NCBI RefSeq assembly: GCF_019967995.1 | Contig: NZ_CP065377.1 | Coordinates: forward strand, 310,001-374,000 | Source of the DNA: Faecalibacterium prausnitzii | GTDB taxonomy: Bacteria; Bacillota; Clostridia; Oscillospirales; Ruminococcaceae | DNA length: 64,000 bases | Direction of reading: 5' to 3' | Shown here: positions 55,680 through 64,000 of the stretch, piece after piece | Position numbering within the stretch: position 1 is the stretch's first letter | How the letters are laid out: each line of letters begins with the position of its first letter | The notes under the pieces: generated by a model | Seen by the model: the letters and a program-made list of their open reading frames with translations, nothing else | What the model was told of the DNA's origin: nothing | Databases searched by the model: none | Translations under genes and position numbers: made by a program

Positions 55680-55778
55680 GCCGGTCCGACCGGCTGGATG
55701 CAATCCAAAAGAAATTGATTGAAAATAGACCGGCCCCGCGGTCACACCGGGGCGGAATAGAACGGAGGCATGTTGTAG

Positions 55779-56483
55779 ATGGTCAAGGTACTTGTTGTGG
55801 AGGACGAAGCCAGCATCCGCGAGATGATCGCGCTGAACCTGCGGCGGGCCGGGATGGAGGCCGTGGAGGCCGACAGCGCCGAGGCTGCGCTCCCGCTGCT
55901 GGAGCAGAGACCGGGCTGCGATGCGGCCATTCTGGATGTGATGCTGCCCGGCATGAACGGCTTCTCGCTCTGCGAGACCATCCGCCGCACCGACCAGAAG
56001 ATCGGCATCATCATTCTCAGCGCCAAAGGGCAGGAGCAGGATAAGATCCGCGGCCTGTCCATCGGTGCCGACGACTATATGACCAAGCCGTTCAGCGTCA
56101 GCGAGCTGCTGGCCCGCGTGGAGGCGCTCTGCCGCCGTGTGAACCGCTCGACGGGCGGAGAGAACGGAAAGGAAGCTGCCCCCGCCGCCCTCGTCAGCGG
56201 CGATTTCGTGCTGGACGAGAACCGCCGTGTCCTGCTCAAGGCGGGCCGCCCCATCGAGCTGACGCAGGTGGAGTTCCAGATCATGGAGCTGTTCTTCCAC
56301 AACCCCGGCATCGCGTTGGTGCGGGAAAAGATCCTCAAGGGCGTCTGGGGCGAAAACTACTTCGGCGACGTGAAGATCGTGGATGTGAACATCCGCCGCC
56401 TGCGGATGAAGGTGGAGGATGAGCCGAGCCACCCGACCCACATCATGACGGTGTGGGGCTACGGCTACCGGTGGGAAGAATGA
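55779..56483 (+). CDS. OmpR-family response regulator (PhoP/YycF-like)
   Basis: The 234-residue regulator has receiver residues EDE, phospho-Asp in AAILDVMLPG, Ser in IILSAKG, Lys in MTKPF, and a winged-helix domain ending HIMTVWGYGYRW. An extra linker rich in Gly/Glu/Ala (about residues 125-140) joins the domains. It is encoded 47 bases before the kinase gene. Family likeness alone does not fix the signal. Confidence 0.93.
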   Translation: MVKVLVVEDEASIREMIALNLRRAGMEAVEADSAEAALPLLEQRPGCDAAILDVMLPGMNGFSLCETIRRTDQKIGIIILSAKGQEQDKIRGLSIGADDYMTKPFSVSELLARVEALCRRVNRSTGGENGKEAAPAALVSGDFVLDENRRVLLKAGRPIELTQVEFQIMELFFHNPGIALVREKILKGVWGENYFGDVKIVDVNIRRLRMKVEDEPSHPTHIMTVWGYGYRWEE

Positions 56484-56530
56484 CCCGCTCCGGCTCACAA
56501 AAGGCAGACTGAGGAAGGGAGGTGCGCAGG

Positions 56531-57952
56531 GTGAGAAGCGGAATCACGAGGCGATGGCTGCGGGGCAGCCTGATGCTGACGGTGTTGCTGTTGATACTGG
56601 TCGAAGGCATGTTCCTGTACAGCTGCTCACGCAACTACTACAACAGCGTCCAGCAGACGATGTACCGCCGCTTTTCCTCGGTGAACGGCCAGCTGAAGAT
56701 GTACACCGGCGACACAGCCCAGAAAACTGCCGCCAACCGCAGCGTGGCCCTGCGCCGGATGGTAGAGCAGTTCTCCGATAAGGACAAATACGAGTTTATG
56801 CTGCTGGACAGCTACGGCGGCGTCATCGCATCATCCAGCGGCACCGATGCCGAGGGCATCCTGAGCAGTGTTGACTTTGAGCGGGCGCAGGAGAACGCCG
56901 ACGGCATGGGGATGGCCATCTATCGCACCGCCAGCAATGAGATGGTCATGGCCGTCTGCTGTCTGGTGCCCTATGCAGCCGAAGACGTGGCGGCCATGCG
57001 GCTCGTCACGAGCCTGACCCTCATCCAGAACCAGATGAAAAGCGTCTTCCTCATCAGCATCGTGGTGGTGGTGGTCATTCTGGGCTTTACGGTGGCGTCC
57101 GGTCTGTATTTCGTGCGCAGCATCGTGGTCCCGCTGGGGCAGGTGGAGCGCACCGCCGCCAGCATCGCGCGGGGAGAACTGGACGTCCGCCTGCCCGTGA
57201 CCGGCGACAGCCGCGACGAGGTGGACCGCCTGCGCGGCACCATCAACCAGATGGCCGAGGGGCTGGAAGAGACCGAGAAGATGAAGAATGAGTTCATCAG
57301 CTCGGTGTCCCATGAGCTGCGCACACCGCTGACCTCCATCCGGGGCTGGGTGGAAACGCTGCGCACCCTCGACGACCCGGAGGACGAGAATTACCGCAAA
57401 GGCTTGGAGATCATCAACAACGAGACGGCCCGCCTGTACAACATGGTGGAGGAGCTGCTGGATTTCAGCCGCCTGCAGAACGGCCGCCTGAAGATGGATT
57501 GCCGCCTGCTGGACCTTGTGGCCGAGCTGACGGACGCCGTCCTCTTCTGCGAGGCCCGCATCCAGCGGGAGGGGCTGCTGCTCTCCTACAACGAGCCGGA
57601 GGAGATGATCCCCGTCTATGCCGACCCGGACCGCCTGCGGCAGGTGTTCATCAACATCCTGGACAATGCCATCAAGTATTCGGCCCCCGGCGGGCGCATC
57701 ACCGTGAAAATCTGGCAGGGTGAGTATAAGGCCTTCATCGAGATCATCGACCAGGGCCGGGGCATCCCGCCGGAAGACCTGGAAAACGTGAAGACCAAGT
57801 TCTACAAGGGCAGCAACTCGGTGCGCGGCAGCGGCATCGGTCTGGCGCTGGTGGATTCCATCATGACGGCGCTGGACGGCACGCTCGACCTCAAGAGTAC
57901 CCTGGGCCGGGGCACCGTGGTCACGCTGGGCCTGCCCCTTTATAAGCGCTGA
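56531..57952 (+). CDS. Sensor histidine kinase (PhoR-like)
   Basis: The 473-residue kinase has helix 1 (about 12-32), an extracytoplasmic domain of about 135 residues, helix 2 (about 177-200), HAMP, HisKA with phospho-His in VSHELRTPLTSIRGW, and a complete HATPase (N box NILDNAIKYS, G1 DQGRGIP, F KFYKGSN, G2 GSGIGLAL). GTG 56531 follows GGGAGG; GTG 56522 in the same frame overlaps that site. Unlike the kinase at 20695 it is intact. Confidence 0.92.
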   Translation: MRSGITRRWLRGSLMLTVLLLILVEGMFLYSCSRNYYNSVQQTMYRRFSSVNGQLKMYTGDTAQKTAANRSVALRRMVEQFSDKDKYEFMLLDSYGGVIASSSGTDAEGILSSVDFERAQENADGMGMAIYRTASNEMVMAVCCLVPYAAEDVAAMRLVTSLTLIQNQMKSVFLISIVVVVVILGFTVASGLYFVRSIVVPLGQVERTAASIARGELDVRLPVTGDSRDEVDRLRGTINQMAEGLEETEKMKNEFISSVSHELRTPLTSIRGWVETLRTLDDPEDENYRKGLEIINNETARLYNMVEELLDFSRLQNGRLKMDCRLLDLVAELTDAVLFCEARIQREGLLLSYNEPEEMIPVYADPDRLRQVFINILDNAIKYSAPGGRITVKIWQGEYKAFIEIIDQGRGIPPEDLENVKTKFYKGSNSVRGSGIGLALVDSIMTALDGTLDLKSTLGRGTVVTLGLPLYKR

Positions 57953-58040
57953 GAAGATTTTGACACAATTTTGCGGTAAAATGAGAACTGCAAAAAAATC
58001 GCCCGCCCGGCTCAGCCGTGTGCGGGGACAGGAGACATGG

Positions 58041-58988
58041 ATGAATCAACCAAAACAGGAACGTTTCAAAACAAGCGTGGGCGGGCAGGCCCTGATGGAA
58101 GGCATCATGATGCGCGGCCCGAAGAACATCTGCTGCGCGGTGCGCAAGCCGGACGGCACCATTGAGACAAAGATCGAGCCGACCCCAACCCACGGCATCT
58201 GGACGAAGATCCCCCTCGTGCGGGGGGCCATCTCGATGGTGGAGAGCCTCATCATGGGCTACCGGTACATGATGTATTCCGCACAGGTGAGCATGGGCGA
58301 CGACTACGACCCCGAAGAGGAGGAGACCGCCTTTGAAAAATGGGTGGGCGACCACCTGGGCAAAAAGGCCGAGGATATCCTGCTGGGCGCTGCCGCCGTG
58401 CTGGGCGGACTGTTCGCCATCCTGCTGTTCACGGTGCTGCCGACCGTTCTGGTGGGCGGCGTCAATCGGCTGCTCCCGCTGGGCCGGTGGAGCAAAGTCA
58501 TCCTCGAAGCGGTCCTGAAGGTGGCCATCTTCCTGAGCTATATGGTCGCCATCTCCAAAATGAAGGAGATCCACCGCGTGTTCGAGTACCACGGGGCCGA
58601 GCACAAGACCATCGCCTGTTATGAGGCAGGGGATGCGCTCACCGTGGAGAACGTCCGCAAATACACCCGCTTCCACCCCCGCTGCGGCACCAGCTTTCTG
58701 ATCCTGGTCGTCATCGTCAGCGTCTTCCTGTACAGTGTGCTGCCCTGGTCCAGCACCGGGCTGCGGGTGGTGTTCAAACTGCTGCTCCTGCCGGTGGTCA
58801 TGGGCATCAGCTACGAGCTGCTGAAGTGGTGCGGCCGATCTGACAACCTTGCCACCCGCATCATCCGACAGCCCGGCATCTGGGTGCAGCATCTGACCGT
58901 GTTCGAGCCGGACGACAGCATGATCGAAGTGGCCATTGCGGCGGTGACGCCCGTCCTGCCCGAAGACCCGGAGGACGGCAGATGGTGA
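58041..58988 (+). CDS. DUF1385 (YqhQ-like) membrane protein
   Basis: The 315-residue protein has the DUF1385 signature GGQALMEGIMMRGPK near the N-terminus, then RGAISMVESLIMGYR, and EYHGAEHKTIACYEAG before a helix-rich C-terminal half with FHPRCGTSFL. Four to five transmembrane segments. The function is unknown. The gene typically sits beside prmC, and here overlaps it by 7 bases. Start MNQPKQ at 58041 has CAGGAGA upstream. Confidence 0.9.
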   Translation: MNQPKQERFKTSVGGQALMEGIMMRGPKNICCAVRKPDGTIETKIEPTPTHGIWTKIPLVRGAISMVESLIMGYRYMMYSAQVSMGDDYDPEEEETAFEKWVGDHLGKKAEDILLGAAAVLGGLFAILLFTVLPTVLVGGVNRLLPLGRWSKVILEAVLKVAIFLSYMVAISKMKEIHRVFEYHGAEHKTIACYEAGDALTVENVRKYTRFHPRCGTSFLILVVIVSVFLYSVLPWSSTGLRVVFKLLLLPVVMGISYELLKWCGRSDNLATRIIRQPGIWVQHLTVFEPDDSMIEVAIAAVTPVLPEDPEDGRW

Positions 58989-59839
58989 ACGAAGGCATCC
59001 TGCCCCGCGCGGCGCTGCGGCAGGTGGAGGCCCGGCTCACCGAGGCGGGCTGCCCCGATGCCGATTTTGATGCCGCCGAACTCTTCCGGCTGGCGGTGGG
59101 CGCAGACGCCCGGCTGGCCACGGCTCCGCTGACCGCCGCACAGGCGGCGCAGCTGGAAGCCCTGACCGCCCGCCGTGCCGACCGTGAGCCGCTGCAATAC
59201 CTCTGCGGCAGCTGGCCGTTCCTCGACTTTGAGCTGGCGGTGGGGCCCGGTGTGCTCTGCCCCCGTGCCGATACCGAAGTGGTGGCCGAGGCCGCCGCTG
59301 AACTGCTGCGGGGCGTCCCGCACCCGAAGGTGCTGGACCTCTGCGCCGGGACCGGCTGTCTGGGCCTGGGCGTCCAGCGGTTCTGCCCGGCGGCAGAGGT
59401 GACGAGCCTGGAAAAAAGCCCGGCGGCGTTTGCGTATCTGACCCGGAATGCCCACCTGCCCAATGGGCTGCATCTGACCCCGGTGCAGGGAGACCTGTTC
59501 ACCTATTGGGAGACTCTGCCGGAAGGGGAGCTGGACCTCATCGTGTCCAACCCGCCCTACCTGACCGCGGCCGAGATGGGGCAGCTACAGCCCGAAGTGG
59601 CACAGGAACCGGCCATGGCGCTGGCAGCGGGGGAGGACGGCCTTGTATTTTACCGTGCCCTCGCGGAACACTACCAGAGAGCGCTCCGCCCCGGCGGTGC
59701 ACTGGCGCTGGAGATCGGCTGGCAGCAGCGGGAAGCCGTCACGGCCCTGCTGGAAGCAAACGGCTGGGTCGGGATCGCCTGCCGGAAGGACTACGGCGGC
59801 AACGACCGGGCCGTCACCGCAAGAAAACCCTGCAAGTGA
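58982..59839 (+). CDS. prmC: Peptide chain release factor glutamine N5-methyltransferase
   Basis: The 285-residue enzyme methylates the Gln of the GGQ motif in release factors RF1/RF2. N-terminal helical domain (about 1-85), then the SAM fold with VLDLCAGTGCLGLG and the signature SNPPYL. In many genomes prfA lies beside it, but here recA follows. It overlaps the DUF1385 gene; the ATG has GGAGGA seven bases upstream. Confidence 0.93.
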   Translation: MVNEGILPRAALRQVEARLTEAGCPDADFDAAELFRLAVGADARLATAPLTAAQAAQLEALTARRADREPLQYLCGSWPFLDFELAVGPGVLCPRADTEVVAEAAAELLRGVPHPKVLDLCAGTGCLGLGVQRFCPAAEVTSLEKSPAAFAYLTRNAHLPNGLHLTPVQGDLFTYWETLPEGELDLIVSNPPYLTAAEMGQLQPEVAQEPAMALAAGEDGLVFYRALAEHYQRALRPGGALALEIGWQQREAVTALLEANGWVGIACRKDYGGNDRAVTARKPCK

Positions 59840-59954
59840 CCGCAAAGCCCGGCTGCCTGCCGCAAGACGCGTGGGCCTGCCCGGCCTGCCAAAGGGCGAG
59901 GGTTTGCGCCGACTTGCGGGTCAGCTTGCGAGGGAAAAATAATCGAAAAAACAA

Positions 59955-59969
59955 ACAACTTCCTGTTGT
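59955..59969. promoter_or_regulatory. Perfect palindrome overlapping the recA promoter
   Basis: ACAAC-TTCCT-GTTGT. It overlaps the -35 region, so it could be a regulator site. It is not the GAAC-N4-GTTC box used by Firmicute LexA. Confidence 0.4.
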
Positions 59970-59993
59970 AATATTCTGGATTTGTGATATACT
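59966..59993 (+). promoter_or_regulatory. Promoter of recA
   Basis: TTGTAA (59966-59971), 16-base spacer, TATACT (59988-59993). It gives a 70-nt leader. Confidence 0.65.
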
Positions 59994-60070
59994 ATTAGAG
60001 AAAGAATCGGAATGCCCCGCGCAGGCGGCGGAACGAGCCGCGCCGGGAGAGGACAGCAAAGGAGAACACT

Positions 60071-61252
60071 ATGGCAGCAAAGAATCAGAACACGGTCGTC
60101 ACCGCGACCCAGAAGACCGAGCCGGGTGCCAAGAAGGACGCGCTGGCGACCGCGCTGGCCCAGATCGAAAAGCAGTTCGGCAAGGGTGCCGTCATGAAGC
60201 TGGGCGACAATGCCGCCATGCAGGTGGAAGCCATCTCCACCGGCAGCCTGGGTCTGGATATGGCATTGGGCGTGGGCGGTGTGCCGCGCGGCCGCATCGT
60301 CGAGGTGTACGGCCCGGAATCCAGCGGTAAGACCACGCTGGCCCTGCACATCCTGGCCGAGGCTCAGAAGCAGGGCGGCGAGGTCGCCTTCATCGACGTC
60401 GAGCACGCGCTGGACCCCGTGTATGCCGAGGCACTGGGCGTGGACATCAACAACCTGCTGGTCAGCCAGCCGGACACCGGTGAGCAGGCCATGGAGATCT
60501 GCGAGGCGCTGGTCCGTTCCGGTGCCATCGACGCCATCGTCGTGGACTCGGTCGCCGCCATGGTCCCCCGCGCCGAGATCGAGGGCGAGATGGGCGACAG
60601 CCACGTCGGCCTGCAGGCCCGCCTGATGAGCCAGGCCATGCGCAAACTGACCAGCGTCATTGGCAAGACCAACACGGTCTGCGTCTTCATCAACCAGCTG
60701 CGTGAGAAGGTCGGCGTCGTCTACGGCAACCCCGAAGTCACCACCGGCGGCCGTGCGCTGAAGTATTATTCCTCGGTGCGCATCGACATCCGCCGTGTGG
60801 AGGGCCTGAAGGACTCCTCCGGCCAGTTCATCGGCAACCACACCCGTGCCAAGATCGTGAAGAACAAGGTGGCCCCTCCGTTCCGTGAGGCCGAGTTCGA
60901 CATCATGTTCGGCGAGGGCATTTCCAAGATGAGCGAACTCATTGATCTGGGCGTCAAGCTGGGCATCGTCCAGAAAAGCGGCGCATGGTTCAACTATGGC
61001 GATATCCGCCTGGGTCAGGGCCGCGACAACGCCAAACAGTTCCTGCGGGACAATCCGGAGCTGGCCAACGACATCGAGGGCCAGATCCGCGCCAATGCCG
61101 ACAAGCTCTATGCCACCCGCCGCACCGCAAAGGCAGCCGCTGCTGCACCGGACGCCGGCAGCAAGGCCGAGTCCGCCCCGGCTAAGGAGCCGGTGGTCAA
61201 GGCTCCCGTCCGCAGCAGCGAGAGCGAACTGGACATCATGGTGGAAGAGTAA
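60071..61252 (+). CDS. recA: Recombinase RecA
   Basis: The 393-residue DNA recombinase and LexA co-protease. Walker [26 protein letters not shown], Walker [14 protein letters not shown], the L1/L2 loops (VINQLREK-like [23 protein letters not shown]) are all present. A lysine/alanine-rich C-terminal tail of about 50 residues ends [20 protein letters not shown] precedes the ATG. RecX follows at once. Confidence 0.98.
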   Translation: MAAKNQNTVVTATQKTEPGAKKDALATALAQIEKQFGKGAVMKLGDNAAMQVEAISTGSLGLDMALGVGGVPRGRIVEVYGPESSGKTTLALHILAEAQKQGGEVAFIDVEHALDPVYAEALGVDINNLLVSQPDTGEQAMEICEALVRSGAIDAIVVDSVAAMVPRAEIEGEMGDSHVGLQARLMSQAMRKLTSVIGKTNTVCVFINQLREKVGVVYGNPEVTTGGRALKYYSSVRIDIRRVEGLKDSSGQFIGNHTRAKIVKNKVAPPFREAEFDIMFGEGISKMSELIDLGVKLGIVQKSGAWFNYGDIRLGQGRDNAKQFLRDNPELANDIEGQIRANADKLYATRRTAKAAAAAPDAGSKAESAPAKEPVVKAPVRSSESELDIMVEE

Positions 61253-61765
61253 ATGGCATGGTACCGTGGAGCCCGCCGCCCGCTGGACGAGGCGGAAAAA
61301 TCCACCGATGCGGCCAAGGCCCGTGCCCGCGCGATGGAGCTGCTGGCTGGGCAGGAGCTGTCCTCCGGCGGCCTCTACGAGCGGCTGAACCGCCGCTTTG
61401 CCGGGCAGACGGCTGCCGCCGTGGTGGCTGAGATGGTGGAGCGGGAGTATGTCAACGATGCGCGCTATGCCGAGACCCGCGCCCACGGCTTGCTGGCGGC
61501 GAAAAAAAGCCGCCGCGCTGCCGCACAGAACCTGCGGCAGAAGGGCCTGAGCGCCCCGCAGATCGAACAGGCGCTGGACACGGTCTATGCCGCCGACGAG
61601 ACCGGGGAAGACCCGGAGCTGGAAGCCGCCGCCGCGCTGGTGGCCAGCCGCTACCGCAAAAAACTGGAAGCCGGACGCCGCGACCTCGTGGTGGCCGCTC
61701 TGATGCGCCGGGGCTTTGCCTACCCGGTCATCCGGGACGCGATCCAGCGCGTGGAACAGGAATAA
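61253..61765 (+). CDS. recX: Regulatory protein RecX
   Basis: A 170-residue helical repeat protein that inhibits or modulates RecA filaments. ARARAMELLAGQELSSGGLYERL, VNDARYAETRAHGLL and RRGFAYPVIRDAI are typical three-helix repeats. Its ATG directly follows the recA stop, so translation is coupled. Confidence 0.88.
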   Translation: MAWYRGARRPLDEAEKSTDAAKARARAMELLAGQELSSGGLYERLNRRFAGQTAAAVVAEMVEREYVNDARYAETRAHGLLAAKKSRRAAAQNLRQKGLSAPQIEQALDTVYAADETGEDPELEAAAALVASRYRKKLEAGRRDLVVAALMRRGFAYPVIRDAIQRVEQE

Positions 61766-61864
61766 CGGCTTGTTTGCACGGCCGCTTTGTCTCGCACACA
61801 GTGCCGGAACGGCCGTTCGGACGAACACCGGAACCGTAAAAAAGAAAGAGAGTAGCATCCCCTT

Positions 61865-63190
61865 ATGAAAATTGCATGTATTTCCCTTGGCTGCCCGAAG
61901 AACCAGGTCGATCTGGACGGCATGGTCCACATCCTGCTGTCTGCCGGGCACGAGACCGTGGCCGAGCTGGGTGAGGCCGACGTCATTCTGGTCAACACCT
62001 GCGGCTTTATCGAGAGCGCCAAGACCGAGGCCATCGAAAACATCCTCGAAGCCTGCTCCTACAAGCAGCAGAACCCCGATCTGAAGGTCATCGTCACCGG
62101 CTGCCTGGCCGAGCGCTACCGCAGCCAGATCGAGGAGGAGATCCCCGAAGTGGACGCCGTGGTCGGCTGCGCCTCCAACAAGGCCATTGACTCCATCGTG
62201 GCCCGCCTGTTCAACGGCGAGGACCACCTCGAAAGCTACGGCCTGAAGAAGGACTTCCCGCTGGGCGGCAAGCGTGTCATCGGCACCCCCGCCCACTATG
62301 CGTACTTAAAGATCGCCGAAGGCTGCAACAACCGCTGCCACTACTGCGCCATCCCCGGCATCCGCGGCCCGCTGCGCAGCCGTGACATGGCCGACTGCGT
62401 GGCCGAGGCCCGCTGGCTGGCCGGTGAGGGCGTCAAGGAGCTTATCATCGTGGCGCAGGACCCCACCGCCTATGGCGAGGACTGGGGCAAGCCGGGCAGC
62501 ATCTGCGAGCTGCTGGATCAGCTGAACAAGGTCCAGGGCATCGAGTGGATCCGCATCATGTACGCCTACCCGGAGCGGATCACCGATGCGTTTATTGCCG
62601 CCATGAAGCGGAACGAGAAGGTCCTGCCTTATCTCGACCTGCCCATCCAGCACTGCAACGATGTCATCCTCAAGAACATGAACCGCCGCTCCAACCGTGC
62701 GGAGCTGCTGGACGTCATCGGCAAGCTGCGCCGCGAGATTCCCGGCATCACCCTGCGCACCACCCTGATCGCAGGCTTCCCCGGCGAGACCGAGGAGCAG
62801 TTCGAAGACCTGTGCAACTTCGTCAAGGAAGTGCAGTTCGACCGTCTGGGCTGCTTTGCCTACTCGGCTGAGGAAAACACCGTGGCCGCCCGCATGGACG
62901 GCCAGATCGAGCAGGAGGTCAAGGAGAAGCGCGCCGAGCTGGTGATGCAGATCCAGACCGGCATCATGGCCCAGAAGCAGGCGGCCAAGGTAGGCCAGAC
63001 CGTCCGCGTCATCTGCGACGGCATCGACGACGAGAGCGGCCTGTACCTCTGCCGCACCGCAGCCGACGCCCCCGAAGTGGACGGCAACGTCTGCGTTTCC
63101 AGTGAAGAGCCGCTGTATCCCGGCGCATTCTATGATATCCTGGTGGACGACAGCGACCTTTACGATCTGTATGGTACTGTCGAAAAATAA
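61865..63190 (+). CDS. rimO: Ribosomal protein S12 methylthiotransferase RimO
   Basis: The 441-residue radical-SAM enzyme adds a methylthio group to Asp of S12. The N-terminal UPF0004 domain (ISLGCPKNQVDLDG, LVNTCGFIESAK, VTGCLAERY) holds three Cys for a second 4Fe-4S cluster; the radical-SAM CNNRCHYC motif is near residue 157; a C-terminal TRAM domain follows from about 370. CPKNQVDL where most members have CxKNxVDSE is the usual rimO variant. AAAGAGAG upstream. Confidence 0.95.
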   Translation: MKIACISLGCPKNQVDLDGMVHILLSAGHETVAELGEADVILVNTCGFIESAKTEAIENILEACSYKQQNPDLKVIVTGCLAERYRSQIEEEIPEVDAVVGCASNKAIDSIVARLFNGEDHLESYGLKKDFPLGGKRVIGTPAHYAYLKIAEGCNNRCHYCAIPGIRGPLRSRDMADCVAEARWLAGEGVKELIIVAQDPTAYGEDWGKPGSICELLDQLNKVQGIEWIRIMYAYPERITDAFIAAMKRNEKVLPYLDLPIQHCNDVILKNMNRRSNRAELLDVIGKLRREIPGITLRTTLIAGFPGETEEQFEDLCNFVKEVQFDRLGCFAYSAEENTVAARMDGQIEQEVKEKRAELVMQIQTGIMAQKQAAKVGQTVRVICDGIDDESGLYLCRTAADAPEVDGNVCVSSEEPLYPGAFYDILVDDSDLYDLYGTVEK

Positions 63191-63210
63191 CAAATTGGAG
63201 GGTAAAACGT

Positions 63211-63801
63211 ATGAATCTGCCCAATAAACTGACCCTGTGCCGCATCATTCTGGTGCCTGTTTTCATGATCTTCGTCTCGCTGACCGAGTTTGGCACCGAG
63301 ACCTTCAACGCAACATGGTATCTGGTGGCAGGCATCGTCTTCGCCGCCGCCAGCTTCACCGATTATCTGGACGGCCATCTGGCCCGCAAGTGGCACATGG
63401 TCACCGACTTCGGCAAGTTTGCCGACCCGCTGGCCGACAAGCTGCTGACCACGGTGGCCCTCATCTACATGATGCGGGACGGTGTGTGCAGCCCCGTGGT
63501 GCTCTGCATCATCCTGGCCCGCGAGTTCGCGGTGTCCGGCCTGCGGATGGTCGCCGCCGGTGCGAAGGACGGCAAGGTCATCGCGGCCAATATGTGGGGC
63601 AAGGTGAAGACGGTGCTGCAGATGCTGACCATCATCTTCTACTTCTTCGGCATCTCGCTGACCTATGGCAATACCATCCTTGGCAATCTGAACGTCTGGC
63701 TCATCTCCTACTGGCTGTGCTGGCTGGTGGCAGCGGCCACCGCCATCTCCGGTATCAAGTATCTGTGGGACAACCGCAGCTTCATCAACACGGCAAGATG
63801 A
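63211..63801 (+). CDS. pgsA: CDP-diacylglycerol-glycerol-3-phosphate 3-phosphatidyltransferase
   Basis: The 196-residue membrane enzyme makes phosphatidylglycerol phosphate, precursor of PG and cardiolipin. The CDP-alcohol phosphotransferase motif DYLDGHLARKW...FGKFADPLADKLL has the required Asp/Gly/Asp residues. About four to five transmembrane helices. It starts 20 bases after rimO with GGAGGG upstream. Its product feeds cls at 23096. Confidence 0.95.
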   Translation: MNLPNKLTLCRIILVPVFMIFVSLTEFGTETFNATWYLVAGIVFAAASFTDYLDGHLARKWHMVTDFGKFADPLADKLLTTVALIYMMRDGVCSPVVLCIILAREFAVSGLRMVAAGAKDGKVIAANMWGKVKTVLQMLTIIFYFFGISLTYGNTILGNLNVWLISYWLCWLVAAATAISGIKYLWDNRSFINTAR

Positions 63802-63817
63802 TCCATTCTGGAATAAA

Positions 63818-64000
63818 ATGAAACAAAATTCGCTTTTGGATCAGCTTCGGCGGGTGTTGTCCATCCTGCTGAACCTGGCCGTGGTGCGGATGGAGCCCAT
63901 CGCCATCCGGATGAGCTGGGAAGCGGTGGGCGAGCAGAGCCTGACCTTCTACACCGAAAACTCCAACCTCTTCTCGGCGGTGGTCTGCCTGCTGGTGGCA
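63818..64000 (+). CDS. Start of a membrane protein (Pr6Pr-like), cut by window end
   Basis: 61 codons are visible, from ATG 63818, beginning MKQNSLLDQLRRVLSILLN. A first hydrophobic helix is followed by LTFYTENSNLFSAVVCLL, similar to the F-x-Y-F-T-x-x-S-N motif of Pr6Pr family membrane proteins. The gene continues beyond 64000. No strong ribosome site is seen (it overlaps GAATAAA), so the start is tentative. Confidence 0.55.
   Translation, partial: MKQNSLLDQLRRVLSILLNLAVVRMEPIAIRMSWEAVGEQSLTFYTENSNLFSAVVCLLVA

Noticed and set aside
59921..62296. Open frame of 791 codons on the minus strand
   Set aside because: It is antisense to recA, recX and rimO, all certain genes. Its composition is that of a reversed coding strand.

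Overview
The window is chromosomal DNA from a GC-rich, low-spore or non-spore-forming Clostridia-type Firmicute. The 16S rRNA gene (about 13955-15465) and the codon use point to Faecalibacterium (Oscillospiraceae/Ruminococcaceae), probably F. prausnitzii or a close relative. This rests on recognition of the 16S sequence, not on a database search. Promoters are sigma-A-like with 16-18 bp spacers, often with TTGCCA/TTGCCC or TTGACA -35 boxes. Shine-Dalgarno sites are strong (AGGAGG), and GTG and TTG starts occur.

Layout. 1-13.2 kb: mixed metabolic and transport genes. They comprise the end of a C39-like protein, a cytidylate-kinase-like protein, a MATE exporter, a DUF308 protein, an FAD dehydrogenase, an RpiR regulator facing a PatB/MalY aminotransferase, tRNA-Pro, an MFS carrier, queH, a DUF896 protein, purA, a DegV protein and aroD. 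13.2-19.1 kb: a complete rRNA operon, 16S - tRNA-Ala - tRNA-Ile - 23S - 5S, with tandem promoters, long processing stems and a terminator. 19.1-38 kb: a TraX-like membrane protein with a two-component pair whose kinase lacks its ATPase domain; udk; a C39 peptidase with cardiolipin synthase; an alpha/beta hydrolase with a YitT protein; a double-PII protein with its DUF1538 membrane partner; a glutamate-synthase-like oxidoreductase; tmcAL beside ackA; a zinc-ribbon protein; and DUF1858-trmK-nif3-rqcH.

38-54.3 kb: the S10-spc-alpha ribosomal superoperon in canonical order (rpsJ to rplO, secY, adk, map, infA, rpmJ, rpsM, rpsK, rpsD, rpoA, rplQ). It starts from one strong promoter and a leader with a likely attenuator of about 350 nt, and restarts at a second promoter before infA. 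rpmJ (37 codons) is present. 54.3-64 kb: a lipoprotein, a PhoP/PhoR-like two-component pair, DUF1385-prmC, recA-recX, rimO, pgsA and the start of a membrane protein cut by the window end.

The region is mostly core genome. No insertion sequence, prophage, CRISPR array or defence island was seen. The points most worth following are the double-PII/DUF1538 pair, the ATPase-less sensor kinase, the S10 leader attenuator, the 11-residue insertion in IF-1, the tmcAL/ackA neighbourhood, and a foldable dispersed repeat that supplies the C-terminus of TrmK.
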